Positions 41,451 through 50,764 of a stretch of DNA of 64,000 bases are shown piece after piece (the first letter of the stretch is position 1; each line of letters starts with the position of its first letter). A program made the position numbers and the translations under genes. Origin of the DNA: Melioribacteraceae bacterium (GTDB lineage Bacteria; Bacteroidota; Ignavibacteria; Ignavibacteriales; Melioribacteraceae); assembly GCA_035362835.1 (NCBI GenBank), contig DAOSDY010000002.1, forward strand, positions 441,692 through 505,691, in the 5' to 3' direction. Under the pieces are notes generated by a model. The model was given only the letters and a program-made list of their open reading frames with translations, did no database searches and was not told the origin of the DNA.

Positions 41451-43454
41451 ATGACTCTAAAAAATATAATTTTTATTGTTCTATTCTTTCTGTCGATCGG
41501 ATTCTTCGCTTATAATCTCCGGAGAATCCTATCATATATTCTTCTCGGTCAAAAGGAGGACAGATTCGATAATCCGTTACAAAGGATTAAAAACGTACTG
41601 AAAATTGCATTTGCGCAATCCAAACTTTTACGAGATCCGGTTGCAGGAATTATTCATTTCCTTATTTTCTGGGGTTTTGTTCTTTTTCTTCTGGCTGTCA
41701 TCGAATCGATTTTTCAGGGATTTTATTCTCCATTTACATTAAGATTTCTTGGACCGCTCTTCACAGCTGTTACATTAATTCAGGATCTGTTCGGCCTCTT
41801 TGTTATTGTTGCTGTTCTTATTGCCTTGTATAGAAGGTTTATACAGAAGGTACCTCGCCTCAATGTCGGTAAGAAAGGAAATCTGGATGCTGCTTTTATT
41901 CTACTTCTAATTCTAGGTGTAGTTGTATCAATGTTTGGGCAGAATATTTCTCACATCGCCGGCAACAGTTTTATTCTAGGTGAGTTCGAATCCAGGCCTG
42001 TCAGCCACTTTTTAAGCGGCATATTTTATTATGAATCCGGACATCACGCTGAAACTATGTATGAGATTTTCTGGTGGTTACATATAGTCTTTATTTTCGG
42101 ATTTCTGAATTTCCTCCCTTACTCCAAGCATTTCCATGTTGTTTCATCTATTCCGAATGTTTACTTCTCAAAAACAGGTAAGTACAAGAACTCATTAAAG
42201 AAAATCAATCTTGACGATGAAAATATCTCTCAGTATGGCGCTTCAGATATTGAACATCTTTCATGGAAGCAGTTACTGGATGGATTTGCCTGTACTGAAT
42301 GTGGAAGGTGCACATCGGTATGTCCGGCAGCTAATACTGGTAAACTCCTTTCACCGAGGAAAATAATTGTAGATATCCGACGTAGAACGGAGGATAAAGC
42401 TCCTCTGGTTATTGAAGGAAATATTGAAAGTGAACTACTTTCTCAAACACTCGTTCATAATTATATAACTGATCAGGAACTCTGGGCATGTACTACCTGC
42501 AATGCGTGTGTTTATGAATGCCCGGTTACAATTGAGCATGTTGATTCAATTGTTGATTTGAGAAGGAATCTCGTTTTAATGGAGTCGGATTTCCCGCCTG
42601 AATTGAATACCGTTTTCAAAAATATCGAGACAAATTTTTCGCCCTGGGCTTTTAATCCTCAGGATAGGGCAAACTGGGCTGAAGGATTGGGCATTAAAAC
42701 TATGGCCGAGGATCCTAATTGTGAATTTCTCTTCTGGGTTGGATGTGCCGGTTCATTTGACACAAGGTATCAAAAAGTTTCAAAATCGATTGCTAAATTG
42801 TTACAAATTGCTAATATTGACTTCAGAATCCTTGGAATTGAAGAGAAATGCAATGGTGATACAGCCAGGAGATTGGGGAATGAATACCTCGCTCAAATGT
42901 TGATCCAGGAAAATGTTGAAACATTGAATAATTATGGTGTTAAGAAAATTGTTACCGGGTGTCCACATTGCTATAATGCTCTGAAAAATGAATTTCCCCA
43001 GTTTGGTGGAAATTATGAAGTTGTTCATCATACTGAATTAATTACTGATTTGTTAAACGAAGATAAAATTAAGCTTAAAAAGGGAACAGGGGACTCAAAA
43101 GTTACTTTTCATGATTCCTGTTATCTCGGCAGGTACAACGGTATTTACGATCAGCCGCGGAAATCGCTTAAGAATGTTGACGGACTAAAACTTATTGAAA
43201 TGGAACGTACCCGCGATAAAGGGTTCTGCTGCGGCGCCGGGGGCGGCAGGATGTTCCTTGAAGAAATTGAAGGAACACGTATTAATGTTGAAAGGACACA
43301 AGAAGCTGTTAGAACTAATGCCGGTACAATTGCTTCAGCCTGTCCGTTTTGTATGACAATGATGACTGATGGACTTAAATCACTTGAAAAGTCTGAACAA
43401 GTTGATGTAAAAGATATTGCTGAAATAATTCTTGAAAATACTATTGACAATTAA
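41451..43454 (+). CDS. Membrane-bound heterodisulfide-reductase-like Fe-S oxidoreductase
   Basis: 667 aa. The N-terminal ~230 residues form several membrane helices like NarI/HdrE-type cytochrome b subunits. Two 4Fe-4S motifs follow (CTECGRCTSVCP near 280; CTTCNACVYECP near 347), then two CCG domains (WVGCAGS... TGCPHC; HDSCYLGRY... GFCCGAGGGRM). This fused HdrDE/GlpC-like architecture is typical of quinone-linked oxidoreductases near acyl-CoA dehydrogenase ETF systems. No ETF genes are within view. GGGAG lies before the ATG. Confidence 0.88.
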   Translation: MTLKNIIFIVLFFLSIGFFAYNLRRILSYILLGQKEDRFDNPLQRIKNVLKIAFAQSKLLRDPVAGIIHFLIFWGFVLFLLAVIESIFQGFYSPFTLRFLGPLFTAVTLIQDLFGLFVIVAVLIALYRRFIQKVPRLNVGKKGNLDAAFILLLILGVVVSMFGQNISHIAGNSFILGEFESRPVSHFLSGIFYYESGHHAETMYEIFWWLHIVFIFGFLNFLPYSKHFHVVSSIPNVYFSKTGKYKNSLKKINLDDENISQYGASDIEHLSWKQLLDGFACTECGRCTSVCPAANTGKLLSPRKIIVDIRRRTEDKAPLVIEGNIESELLSQTLVHNYITDQELWACTTCNACVYECPVTIEHVDSIVDLRRNLVLMESDFPPELNTVFKNIETNFSPWAFNPQDRANWAEGLGIKTMAEDPNCEFLFWVGCAGSFDTRYQKVSKSIAKLLQIANIDFRILGIEEKCNGDTARRLGNEYLAQMLIQENVETLNNYGVKKIVTGCPHCYNALKNEFPQFGGNYEVVHHTELITDLLNEDKIKLKKGTGDSKVTFHDSCYLGRYNGIYDQPRKSLKNVDGLKLIEMERTRDKGFCCGAGGGRMFLEEIEGTRINVERTQEAVRTNAGTIASACPFCMTMMTDGLKSLEKSEQVDVKDIAEIILENTIDN

Positions 43455-43489
43455 TTATAACCAACCAACTTATAAAGGAGGAGGTACAA

Positions 43490-43687
43490 ATGCAGAAGTA
43501 TCAAAATCTAATTGAGTTCTTAAAAACTCTCGAAGTTGATGTAACAAAGTTTTATGACAAAGGTCAGTCCGCTGCCGGAACCCGCTTAAGAAAAGGATTA
43601 AGCGAGTTGAAAAGACTGGCTCAGGATATGAGAAACGAAATCCAGGAAGTTAAAGCCCAGAGAAAAGGCGATAAAAGTGCCGGCTAA
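43490..43687 (+). CDS. Histone H1-like protein Hc1
   Basis: 65 aa, lysine/arginine-rich: LKTLEVDVTKFYDKGQSAAGTRLRKGLSELKRLAQDMR is the Hc1 signature. A very strong ribosome binding site (AAAGGAGGAGG) and a terminator directly after suggest high expression. It binds DNA non-specifically; this family is common in Bacteroidota and Chlorobiota. Confidence 0.85.
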   Translation: MQKYQNLIEFLKTLEVDVTKFYDKGQSAAGTRLRKGLSELKRLAQDMRNEIQEVKAQRKGDKSAG

Positions 43688-43706
43688 TTTATAATTATTT
43701 TCCTGA

Positions 43707-43740
43707 AAGCCGGATTGGTTCGCCTGATCCGGCTTTTTTT
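43707..43740 (+). terminator. Intrinsic terminator after hc1
   Basis: AAGCCGGAT / ATCCGGCTT stem with an 11-base loop, followed by a long T-run. Confidence 0.88.
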
Positions 43741-43749
43741 ATTCTTGAT

Positions 43750-44871
43750 ATGAAGATTAAGATCCTTTTTCTAACTGTTAACCTATTACTTCTTTTCATC
43801 CCGTCGGATAAAAATTTTAAGTCTGATGAAAAGAAGATATATGCTGATTCTGTTTCAACAATCAGTCTTTCATTTGTGGGGGATATAATGTGTCATTCCC
43901 CTCAGATAGATTATGCCAGAATCGGAAAAGACAGTTTCGATTTTAAACCGGTTTTCAGATATGTAAAAAATCTGATCGAAAAAGCCGATCTGGCATTCGG
44001 AAATCTTGAAACGGTAACAGCCGGCATAAGTGAAAAATTAACCGGCTACCCGCTATTTAATTCACCCGATCAATTACTCGACGCGCTTAAATATGCCGGC
44101 TTTGATTTTCTCTATACCGTGAATAACCATAGTCTGGATAGAGGTACGCGTGGCGTTGTTAGAACAATCGAACAGATTGAAGAAAAGGGGATGAAAAATA
44201 TCGGATCAAGTAACTCGGAAAGCAGAAGCGATTCTTTGATCATAATCGACATGAAAGGAATTAAACTTGGACTGCTCGCTTATACTTATGGTCTCAATGG
44301 AAATTATCTCCCTAAATCAAAAAGCTTTATGATTAATTTGATCGATACAGTTAGAATTGATTCAGATATAAGTCGTTTACGTGATAAAGGCGCAGAACTG
44401 GTCATTGTCTATTTCCATTTCGGTGATGAGTATTCAAGGAAACCGTCAGGATTTCAAGTTGAGACAGTGAAAAAGACATTTCAATACGGAGCGGATATAA
44501 TTATCGGTAGCCATCCACACGTTTTACAGCGGACGGAATTTCTTACGAAAGGCAATGGGAAACTTAAAAATGGATTTGTTGCCTATTCCCTCGGTAATTT
44601 TATTTCGAATCAAAGATGGAGGTATTCAGATGCCGGTGCAATTCTGAAATTAGAAATATGTAAAAATTTTCAAAGGGATTCGATCTGGATAAACAATGCC
44701 ACTGCTATCCCGACCTGGGTTTACAAAGGATTTACCGGCATAAAAAACGAATTTATAATTGTTCCTTCCGATACAAGTTTTTTTAAAGTCCCCGAATTTT
44801 TCAGCTCCAGTGATAAAATGAAAATGATTCAAAGTTATTATGATGCCGGTGAAATACTTTTCAGGAAATGA
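43750..44871 (+). CDS. CapA-family protein (metallophosphatase-like)
   Basis: 373 aa. A hydrophobic N-terminus (about 4-17) is consistent with export. SFVGDIMCHSP, FGNLETVT, TVNNHSLDRG, GSHPHVLQ and YSLGNFIS are the metal-ligand motifs of PGA_cap/CapA proteins, which carry a calcineurin-like metallophosphatase fold. CapA acts in poly-gamma-glutamate synthesis, but the other pgs genes are absent here, so the role may differ. Confidence 0.88.
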   Translation: MKIKILFLTVNLLLLFIPSDKNFKSDEKKIYADSVSTISLSFVGDIMCHSPQIDYARIGKDSFDFKPVFRYVKNLIEKADLAFGNLETVTAGISEKLTGYPLFNSPDQLLDALKYAGFDFLYTVNNHSLDRGTRGVVRTIEQIEEKGMKNIGSSNSESRSDSLIIIDMKGIKLGLLAYTYGLNGNYLPKSKSFMINLIDTVRIDSDISRLRDKGAELVIVYFHFGDEYSRKPSGFQVETVKKTFQYGADIIIGSHPHVLQRTEFLTKGNGKLKNGFVAYSLGNFISNQRWRYSDAGAILKLEICKNFQRDSIWINNATAIPTWVYKGFTGIKNEFIIVPSDTSFFKVPEFFSSSDKMKMIQSYYDAGEILFRK

Positions 44872-44883
44872 ATCTGATTTTCA

Positions 44884-44891
44884 TATCTTTG
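44884..44891 (+). promoter_or_regulatory. Putative -7 box TATCTTTG
   Basis: Matches TAnnTTTG, 22 bp before the MFS gene start; likely promoter of the MFS-dus-apt operon. -33 element unclear. Confidence 0.5.
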
Positions 44892-44913
44892 CACACCTGA
44901 GAAAATCAAAAAA

Positions 44914-46107
44914 ATGAAAAATAAAGCATCACTAAGCATAATCTTTGTAACAGTTTTTATAGATTTGATGGGATTCGGAATCTTAATCCCGATACTCCCG
45001 ACTTTTGCAAGTAAAGATCTTAATATTTCCGATTTCGGCATCGGTGTTATCGTCGCAATTTATTCTCTTATCCAATTTCTCTTTAATCCGGTTTTTGGAA
45101 AAATATCCGATCGAATTGGGCGACGCCCTGTAATTCTTGTTACTCAGCTTGTTACGGTTGCCTCATATCTAATTTTCAGTTTTGCCGATTCGTTTCTGAT
45201 TTTATTCCTGTCCAGACTATTAGCAGGATTTGGCGGAAGCAACATAGGAGTAGCTCAGGCTTATATTGCAGATATAACAAGTAAAGAAGAGAGAGTAAAA
45301 GGGATGGGCCTAATCGGTGCCGCGTTCGGATTGGGATTTGTATTCGGTCCGTTGATCGGCGCAATACTTTCCAAATACGGATATCACGTAGCAGGATATG
45401 GAAGCGCCGGTTTCTCATTTATGGCTTTTGTTTTCGCTCTTTTTATGCTTCCGGAATCAAATAAGGATTTAAAATCAGGCTCAAAATTTGAAATCCGTCT
45501 GTTCGATTTTAAGTATACAAAAAAAGTTATTTCAGATTCACGGATTGGATTTTTAATTATCCTTTTCTTTATGATAGTCTTTTCAATGGCAAATATCTAC
45601 GGGACATTCGCGATTCTCGGTTATAAGGTATATCATTTCTCTGATCAGCAAACAGGTATGCTATTCGGGATATCAGGAATTATCGGTGCTCTGATTCAGG
45701 GCGGACTGTTGAGATTTCTGTCCAACAAAATAAGTGATAGGTCCCTTGTTCTTTCCGGTTCATTTGCAATGATAATCGGACTTGGATTTCTTCCGTTTGG
45801 TTCTAATTTTACCGGAGTGGCAATAATAATATCTATTTTATCAATTGGTACGGGAATACTTCAACCGACTATTTTAAGTATGATATCAAAATACACTGCC
45901 GAGAATGAACAAGGAGCTCTATTAGGAATTAACCAATCCTTCTCTGCATTTGCCAGAGTATTGGGACCGTTATGGGGAGGATTTGCATACGATTTCTTTG
46001 GATATCAGTTCCCGTTTCTAACCGGTGCTGCATTTACATTTGTTGCTTTTCTTCTCTCATATTTTTTACTTAAACCTGAAAGAATGGTAGAAACCGGAAA
46101 TGTTTAA
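44914..46107 (+). CDS. MFS transporter, TetA-like (DHA1)
   Basis: 397 aa, 12 membrane helices. FIDLMGFGILIPILP, KISDRIGRRPVI (motif A), LSRLLAGFGGSNIGVAQAYIADIT and GLIGAAFGLGFVFGPLIGA (motif C, antiporter) put it with TetA-like drug/H+ antiporters. Substrate unknown. It overlaps dus by 8 bp and so is the first gene of a three-gene operon with unrelated RNA and purine genes. Confidence 0.9.
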   Translation: MKNKASLSIIFVTVFIDLMGFGILIPILPTFASKDLNISDFGIGVIVAIYSLIQFLFNPVFGKISDRIGRRPVILVTQLVTVASYLIFSFADSFLILFLSRLLAGFGGSNIGVAQAYIADITSKEERVKGMGLIGAAFGLGFVFGPLIGAILSKYGYHVAGYGSAGFSFMAFVFALFMLPESNKDLKSGSKFEIRLFDFKYTKKVISDSRIGFLIILFFMIVFSMANIYGTFAILGYKVYHFSDQQTGMLFGISGIIGALIQGGLLRFLSNKISDRSLVLSGSFAMIIGLGFLPFGSNFTGVAIIISILSIGTGILQPTILSMISKYTAENEQGALLGINQSFSAFARVLGPLWGGFAYDFFGYQFPFLTGAAFTFVAFLLSYFLLKPERMVETGNV

Positions 46108-47107
46108 AATCGGCAAAATAGAATTAAAGAATGCTCTTCTGCTGGCCCCTATGGAGGATGTAACAGATATTGCATTCAGGAAAATCTGTAAAGAATTCGG
46201 CGCCGATGTTGTCTATACTGAATTTGTGAATTCTGACGGTCTGATAAGAGCTAATAAAAAAACCGAACTCAAACTTGAAATTTCAGAAGAGGAACGGCCG
46301 GTAGGTATCCAGATATACGGCGGCAACCTTGAACCTATGATCCAGGCTGCAAGAATCTCTGAGACAAAGAATCCGGATATCATTGATATTAATGCCGGGT
46401 GCTGGGTTAAAAAAATTGCAGGCAGAGGCGCAGGAGCCGGTCTGCTTAAAGATCCCTGTTACATGCAGACGATGGTTGAAAGTATTGTAAAAGCAGTATC
46501 AGTACCGGTAACCGTAAAAACCAGAATCGGCTGGGATAGTAATTCGATAAATATCCTTGATGTGGCAAAACGGATTGAAGATGCCGGCGCTTCCGGATTG
46601 ACTTTGCATTGCAGAACCAAAGTTCAGGGACATAGCGGAGAAGCCGACTGGTCCTGGATTCCAAAGGTTATGGAAGTCGTTAAAATACCTGTTGCACTGA
46701 ATGGGGGTGTTTTTACTTCGACCGATGTTTTAAGAGCTTTTAATGAAACTAATGCGGACGCAGTTATGATTGCCCGGGGGGCCATTGAACATCCTTGGAT
46801 CTTTCGGGAAGCTAAATCCCTGATGCAGAATATTTCTTGTCAGGATGTGACAGTGGATGAAAGAATTTCAACAGCTTTAAGACATTTGAAATATTCTCTT
46901 GAGATCAAGGATGTGCGTGCGGCAATTCTGCCTTTCAGAAAATATTATGCGGGGTATTTAAAGGGATTGCCCGGCTCAAAAGAGGTAAGAATTGAGTTGT
47001 ATAAACAAACTGAGTATGCTCCCATTGAAGAGATTCTTTTAAAATATCTTGAGGAGATGAAATCAAAAAATTTGGATAACATAGAATTGAAACAGGAGGC
47101 AAAATGA
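46100..47107 (+). CDS. dusB: tRNA-dihydrouridine synthase (DusB type)
   Basis: 335 aa FMN enzyme reducing uridine in tRNA D-loops. LLAPMEDVTDIAFR, INAGCWVKKIAGRGAGAGLL (catalytic Cys), TVKTRIGWD, LTLHCRTKVQGHSG and IARGAIEHPW are canonical. The residue after the catalytic Cys is Trp instead of Pro, as I recall for relatives in this phylum. It overlaps apt by 4 bp. Confidence 0.92.
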   Translation: MFKIGKIELKNALLLAPMEDVTDIAFRKICKEFGADVVYTEFVNSDGLIRANKKTELKLEISEEERPVGIQIYGGNLEPMIQAARISETKNPDIIDINAGCWVKKIAGRGAGAGLLKDPCYMQTMVESIVKAVSVPVTVKTRIGWDSNSINILDVAKRIEDAGASGLTLHCRTKVQGHSGEADWSWIPKVMEVVKIPVALNGGVFTSTDVLRAFNETNADAVMIARGAIEHPWIFREAKSLMQNISCQDVTVDERISTALRHLKYSLEIKDVRAAILPFRKYYAGYLKGLPGSKEVRIELYKQTEYAPIEEILLKYLEEMKSKNLDNIELKQEAK

Positions 47108-47625
47108 ACTTAAAAGATTCCATAAGGGATGTACCGGATTTCCCGAAGAAAGGGATCGTTTTTAAGGATATTACTACATTACTGAAGAATCCATTGGCTC
47201 TTTCTTATACGGTAGAAGAATTATATAACTTCGCTAAAAATATAAAGATAACTAAAGTAGCTGGAATTGAATCTCGTGGATTTATACTCGGAGGGATTCT
47301 GGCGGAAAAATTAAAAGCAGGATTTGTTCCAATTAGGAAACCTGGGAAATTACCCGCGGAGAAACTATCGGAATTCTATTCTCTTGAATATGGTACTGAT
47401 TCGATCGAAATACATAAAGATGCAATTAATCCGGGCGACACAGTCCTGCTCCATGATGATTTACTCGCTACAGGTGGCACGATGAAAGCTGCATGTAATC
47501 TGATTGAAAAACTTGGCGGCAAAATCGTACTCATCTCTTTTCTGATTGAACTTGCCTTCTTAAATGGGAGAGAAAAACTGAAAGAGTATGAAATCCATTC
47601 TCTTATCCAATACGATTCCGAATAA
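47104..47625 (+). CDS. apt: Adenine phosphoribosyltransferase
   Basis: 173 aa. DFPKKGIVFKDITTLL at the N-terminus, GIESRGFILG, PIRKPGKLP and the PRPP motif VLLHDDLLATGGTM are diagnostic. It salvages adenine to AMP. Its ATGA overlap with dusB shows translational coupling. Confidence 0.95.
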   Translation: MNLKDSIRDVPDFPKKGIVFKDITTLLKNPLALSYTVEELYNFAKNIKITKVAGIESRGFILGGILAEKLKAGFVPIRKPGKLPAEKLSEFYSLEYGTDSIEIHKDAINPGDTVLLHDDLLATGGTMKAACNLIEKLGGKIVLISFLIELAFLNGREKLKEYEIHSLIQYDSE

Positions 47626-47635
47626 AATTTTGCGG

Positions 47636-47657
47636 GGGATATTCATTTGGATATCCC
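47636..47657. terminator. Hairpin between convergent apt and rsmI
   Basis: GGGATAT / ATATCCC stem, 8-base loop, no T-run; its position between convergent genes is the main argument. Confidence 0.35.
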
Positions 47658-47685
47658 TTACAATTCCTGCTTAATTCTTCGATAT

Positions 47686-48363
47686 CTAAATTATGAATCC
47701 GTTTGGTGCAATTATTACGACGAACTCACCCTTAATAGTTTTATTGCTTAAGTCTCTTATTATTTCAGCAGCTGTACCTCGCCACATCTCTTCAAATCTT
47801 TTCGTTAGCTCTCTGCCAATTACTAATTGTCGGTCCGGCATATACTTATTAATTTCTTCGAGTAATTTTTCAATTCGGTAAGTGGATTCGTATAGTACTA
47901 TGGTTCTTTCTTCTACTGCAAGTTCCGTTAATTTCTTTTGCCTACCTTTCTTCTGGGGCAGGAATCCTTCGAATACAAACGAGTCGGTTGGTAATCCGCT
48001 TATACTTAACGCTAGAATAACGGCACTTGGTCCTGGTATTCCAATAACTTCAATTCCATTTTTCACAGCTGCATTAACCAATCTTGTACCCGGATCCGAA
48101 ATTGAAGGTGTTCCGGCATCCGAGACTAAAGCACAGACTGACCCGTTATTAATTCGTTCTATCAATTCAGGAATCTTTTTTGATTCATTCTGCGCATTAA
48201 CAACAAACAATGGTTTTTCAATTTGATAGTGGTCCAGAAGGATCTTAGTTACCCGTGTATCTTCACATACTATTATATCAACCGACTTGAGTGTATCAAC
48301 GGCTCTGTAGGTTATATCGGATAGATTACCGATTGGTGTTGCCACAACAATCAATTTTGACAC
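47686..48363 (-). CDS. rsmI: 16S rRNA (cytidine(1402)-2'-O)-methyltransferase
   Basis: 225 aa. LIVVATPIGNLSDITYRAVDTL, CEDTRVTKILLDHY, LVSDAGTPSISDPGTRLV and GIPGPSAVILALSISGLPTDSFVFEGFLP are the SAM-binding tetrapyrrole-methylase-fold motifs of RsmI. It is slightly short because the C-terminal extension of longer orthologues is missing. Confidence 0.95.
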   Translation of the reverse strand: MSKLIVVATPIGNLSDITYRAVDTLKSVDIIVCEDTRVTKILLDHYQIEKPLFVVNAQNESKKIPELIERINNGSVCALVSDAGTPSISDPGTRLVNAAVKNGIEVIGIPGPSAVILALSISGLPTDSFVFEGFLPQKKGRQKKLTELAVEERTIVLYESTYRIEKLLEEINKYMPDRQLVIGRELTKRFEEMWRGTAAEIIRDLSNKTIKGEFVVIIAPNGFII

Positions 48364-48457
48364 TGAAACACCTGTAAGATAATATGTAAAAAGTATAATG
48401 CAATATTATAGAAAAACAGCTGATTCAAAAGCTAATTCTAAAAATACATTTTACAAA

Positions 48458-49780
48458 TTACATTTTATCTAAGACTCTCCTAATAATCGAGATCCCTTTA
48501 TCAATGTCTTCTTTTGTTACTGTTAATGGAGGTCTGAAACGTATTGAGCTTTTACCGCACCCCAGCATTATCATTTTATTTTTATATAATTCATTCAAAA
48601 AAGTTTTTCTTATTTCCGGTGATGGAAGGTCAAATGAACATAACAGACCCAGTCCTCGGGCCTGAGAAACCAAATCCGGAAATTCCAGCTCTAATTCGCT
48701 TAGATTCTGCAATAAATAGTTACCCGTAATTCTTGAATTTTCGACCAGATTTTCCTCCTCAATAATTTCGAGATTTTTTCTGGATCTCACCATATCAACT
48801 AGGTTTCCTCCCCATGTTGAATTAATCCTGCTCGATGTCCTGAATACGTTCTCTTTAACCTCGTCAATCCGGTCAGAAACCATTATTCCGCAAATCTGTA
48901 CTTTTTTGCCGAATGCAATTATATCCGGTTCAACATAATGTTCATATGCCCACATTTTACCTGTCATTCCCAGTCCTGTTTGAACCTCATCGAACATAAG
49001 TAAAATATCGTTTTCGTCGGCTATCTCTCTCAATTTTATGAAAAACTCTTTTCTGAAGAAATTGTCGCCTCCTTCACACTGAACAGGTTCAATAATAATT
49101 ACAGCAATATCATCCTGATTTTTCGAAATAGCATCCTTAATTTCATCTATTGCCTGGTTTTCTTTTTTAATAATCTCGTTCAGGTGATTTTCTAAAGGGA
49201 AAGATATTTTGGGATTTATTATCCGGGGCCACTTAAACTTCGGAAAGTAATTTATTTTTGTCGGATCAGTATTTGTCAACGACATTGTATATCCTGAACG
49301 CCCGTGAAATGCCTCCTTGAAATGAATAACCTGATGTCCTCGCTCCTCACGATATCCTTTCTCGAGATTCTTTCTGACTTTCCAATCGAAGGCGGTCTTA
49401 AGACCGTTTTCAACTGCCAGAGTACCGCCGTCAATAAAGAAAAGGTGATTGAAATCGGCAGGTTTTGCGATCCTCGAAAATGAATCAACGAACTTTGCCA
49501 TTTCAACAGTATATATATCTGAATTGGATGGTTTATTCATAGCAGCAATGGCCAGCTCCTCTCGGAACTCCGGCGTATTGATTTTATTATGATTCAAACC
49601 GACTGGCGAAGATGCAAAAAAGGAAAAGAAATCGAGGTATTCATCACCGGACCTTTCATCAACTATAGTCAATCCATAACTTCTTTCAAGATCGAGTACG
49701 AATTCGAACCCGTCGATCAGCATCGAGCGTTTCAGTATTTCATGTACTTTTTGAGCTTCTATCTTATCTTTTTGAGCCAT
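48458..49780 (-). CDS. lat: L-lysine 6-transaminase
   Basis: 440 aa from the ATG at 49780, which has GAGGAG 6 bp upstream. SMLIDGFEFVLDLERSYGLTIVDERSGDEYLDFFSFFASSPVG is the Lat-specific start; MFDEVQTGLGMTG and IIAFGKKVQICG (PLP Lys near 290) are the class III aminotransferase motifs. It makes 2-aminoadipate 6-semialdehyde from lysine. The ALDH7 gene at 50765 could oxidise the product, so the two form a likely catabolic pair although divergent. Confidence 0.88.
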   Translation of the reverse strand: MAQKDKIEAQKVHEILKRSMLIDGFEFVLDLERSYGLTIVDERSGDEYLDFFSFFASSPVGLNHNKINTPEFREELAIAAMNKPSNSDIYTVEMAKFVDSFSRIAKPADFNHLFFIDGGTLAVENGLKTAFDWKVRKNLEKGYREERGHQVIHFKEAFHGRSGYTMSLTNTDPTKINYFPKFKWPRIINPKISFPLENHLNEIIKKENQAIDEIKDAISKNQDDIAVIIIEPVQCEGGDNFFRKEFFIKLREIADENDILLMFDEVQTGLGMTGKMWAYEHYVEPDIIAFGKKVQICGIMVSDRIDEVKENVFRTSSRINSTWGGNLVDMVRSRKNLEIIEEENLVENSRITGNYLLQNLSELELEFPDLVSQARGLGLLCSFDLPSPEIRKTFLNELYKNKMIMLGCGKSSIRFRPPLTVTKEDIDKGISIIRRVLDKM

Positions 49781-49830
49781 AATAATCTCCTCGAATGAGT
49801 TTTCTTGATTACCCATAAACGGATTCCTCC

Positions 49831-49838
49831 CAAAATTA
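49831..49838 (-). promoter_or_regulatory. Putative -7 box TAATTTTG of lat
   Basis: Minus-strand match to TAnnTTTG, 50 bp before the chosen ATG. Confidence 0.45.
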
Positions 49839-50056
49839 ATTTGATATTTTAGAGATCTGTAAGTAAGAAAAGAGAATTAGAAGACTTCTTCGAGGCGGGA
49901 GGAGAAGTAATTACGAAGGTTTTTTCTGCCCGTTATTTTTTGATAATTAATGTATTTCATACTTCTTTTTACTCCTGGAACAAAAATAGGAAGTTAATAA
50001 AGGACTTACAAGAAAAGATTCATTTCATTTTATAGTTTTAACAAAAACATTTTTCT

Positions 50057-50064
50057 TAAATTTG
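50057..50064 (+). promoter_or_regulatory. Putative -7 box TAAATTTG
   Basis: Matches TAnnTTTG. Transcription would begin near 50070, which excludes the in-frame GTG at 50069 as start and supports the ATG at 50084. Confidence 0.5.
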
Positions 50065-50083
50065 TCCCGTGATAAAAAGCCAT

Positions 50084-50692
50084 ATGCAAAATTCGTTTAA
50101 GATAATATTCAGGTTCATTTTTCTTTTATTTCTACTTTCTTGTAAAGGGAATAATGACGGGGACTGGTTCAGCGGCGATTTCTATAATAACGATACGTCC
50201 AATCTTGCAGAAGAAATTGTTGATCAATCGCTCGGAACCAAATTCAATCCTCCCGCTAATTGGCTTATTCAGTCTGCCGAACTCTCCCGCAAAATAGAAA
50301 CCAGAAACAAGTTTCAGGATTCCTCTCAAAACAGATTCGAATATTCACCTCAGTATCTATTCTTTAATCAGTCCGGCGGCAGTTTATTAAGTGTCGGTTA
50401 TGTTGAATACTCGGATTCATCCTTGAATAGCGAATTATCGTTTAATAATTATAAAAATCTTCTCGGCAATAAACTGCGCAATGATAAAATATCCATTGCA
50501 TCTTTTACTAAATCCGGGATTAAGTTCTTTCAGATAAAGAGTGAAAAAGAAGATCTAATCAATTTTAAAATTCTGTACCTAAACCAGAACTCAAGAATTA
50601 TTCAGTTCGATTGTACTGTCCGAAGGGAAAATCTTGAGAGTGAATTGAAAAGTTTAAAGTCGACGATCGGTTCCATCCAACTGGTCAGGTGA
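50084..50692 (+). CDS. Lipoprotein of unknown function
   Basis: 202 aa from the ATG at 50084. A signal sequence ends in LLFLLSCKG, a good lipobox with Cys near 22. The mature part is beta-rich with YLFFNQSGGSLLSVGYVEY and IRQ-poor, S/N-rich stretches; no family recognised. Outer- or inner-membrane location cannot be decided. It lies 72 bp ahead of the ALDH7 gene in the same direction. Confidence 0.7.
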   Translation: MQNSFKIIFRFIFLLFLLSCKGNNDGDWFSGDFYNNDTSNLAEEIVDQSLGTKFNPPANWLIQSAELSRKIETRNKFQDSSQNRFEYSPQYLFFNQSGGSLLSVGYVEYSDSSLNSELSFNNYKNLLGNKLRNDKISIASFTKSGIKFFQIKSEKEDLINFKILYLNQNSRIIQFDCTVRRENLESELKSLKSTIGSIQLVR

Positions 50693-50764
50693 TCTGTTTC
50701 AATCGTGCTTTCTGAATTTTCTTAAAATAGAGTAATCTTTATACAAAACAAATCAGAGGTTATA

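Larger units (their letters stand above)
49781..50083. other. Divergent promoter region between lat and the lipoprotein gene
   Basis: 303 bp without a credible gene. It carries minus-strand TAATTTTG (49831-49838) for lat and plus-strand TAAATTTG (50057-50064) for the lipoprotein gene. Confidence 0.55.

Noticed and set aside
46400..46420. Non-functional DusB because of GCW in place of GCP
   Set aside because: The catalytic Cys is intact and, from memory, Trp at this position is common in relatives of this phylum.
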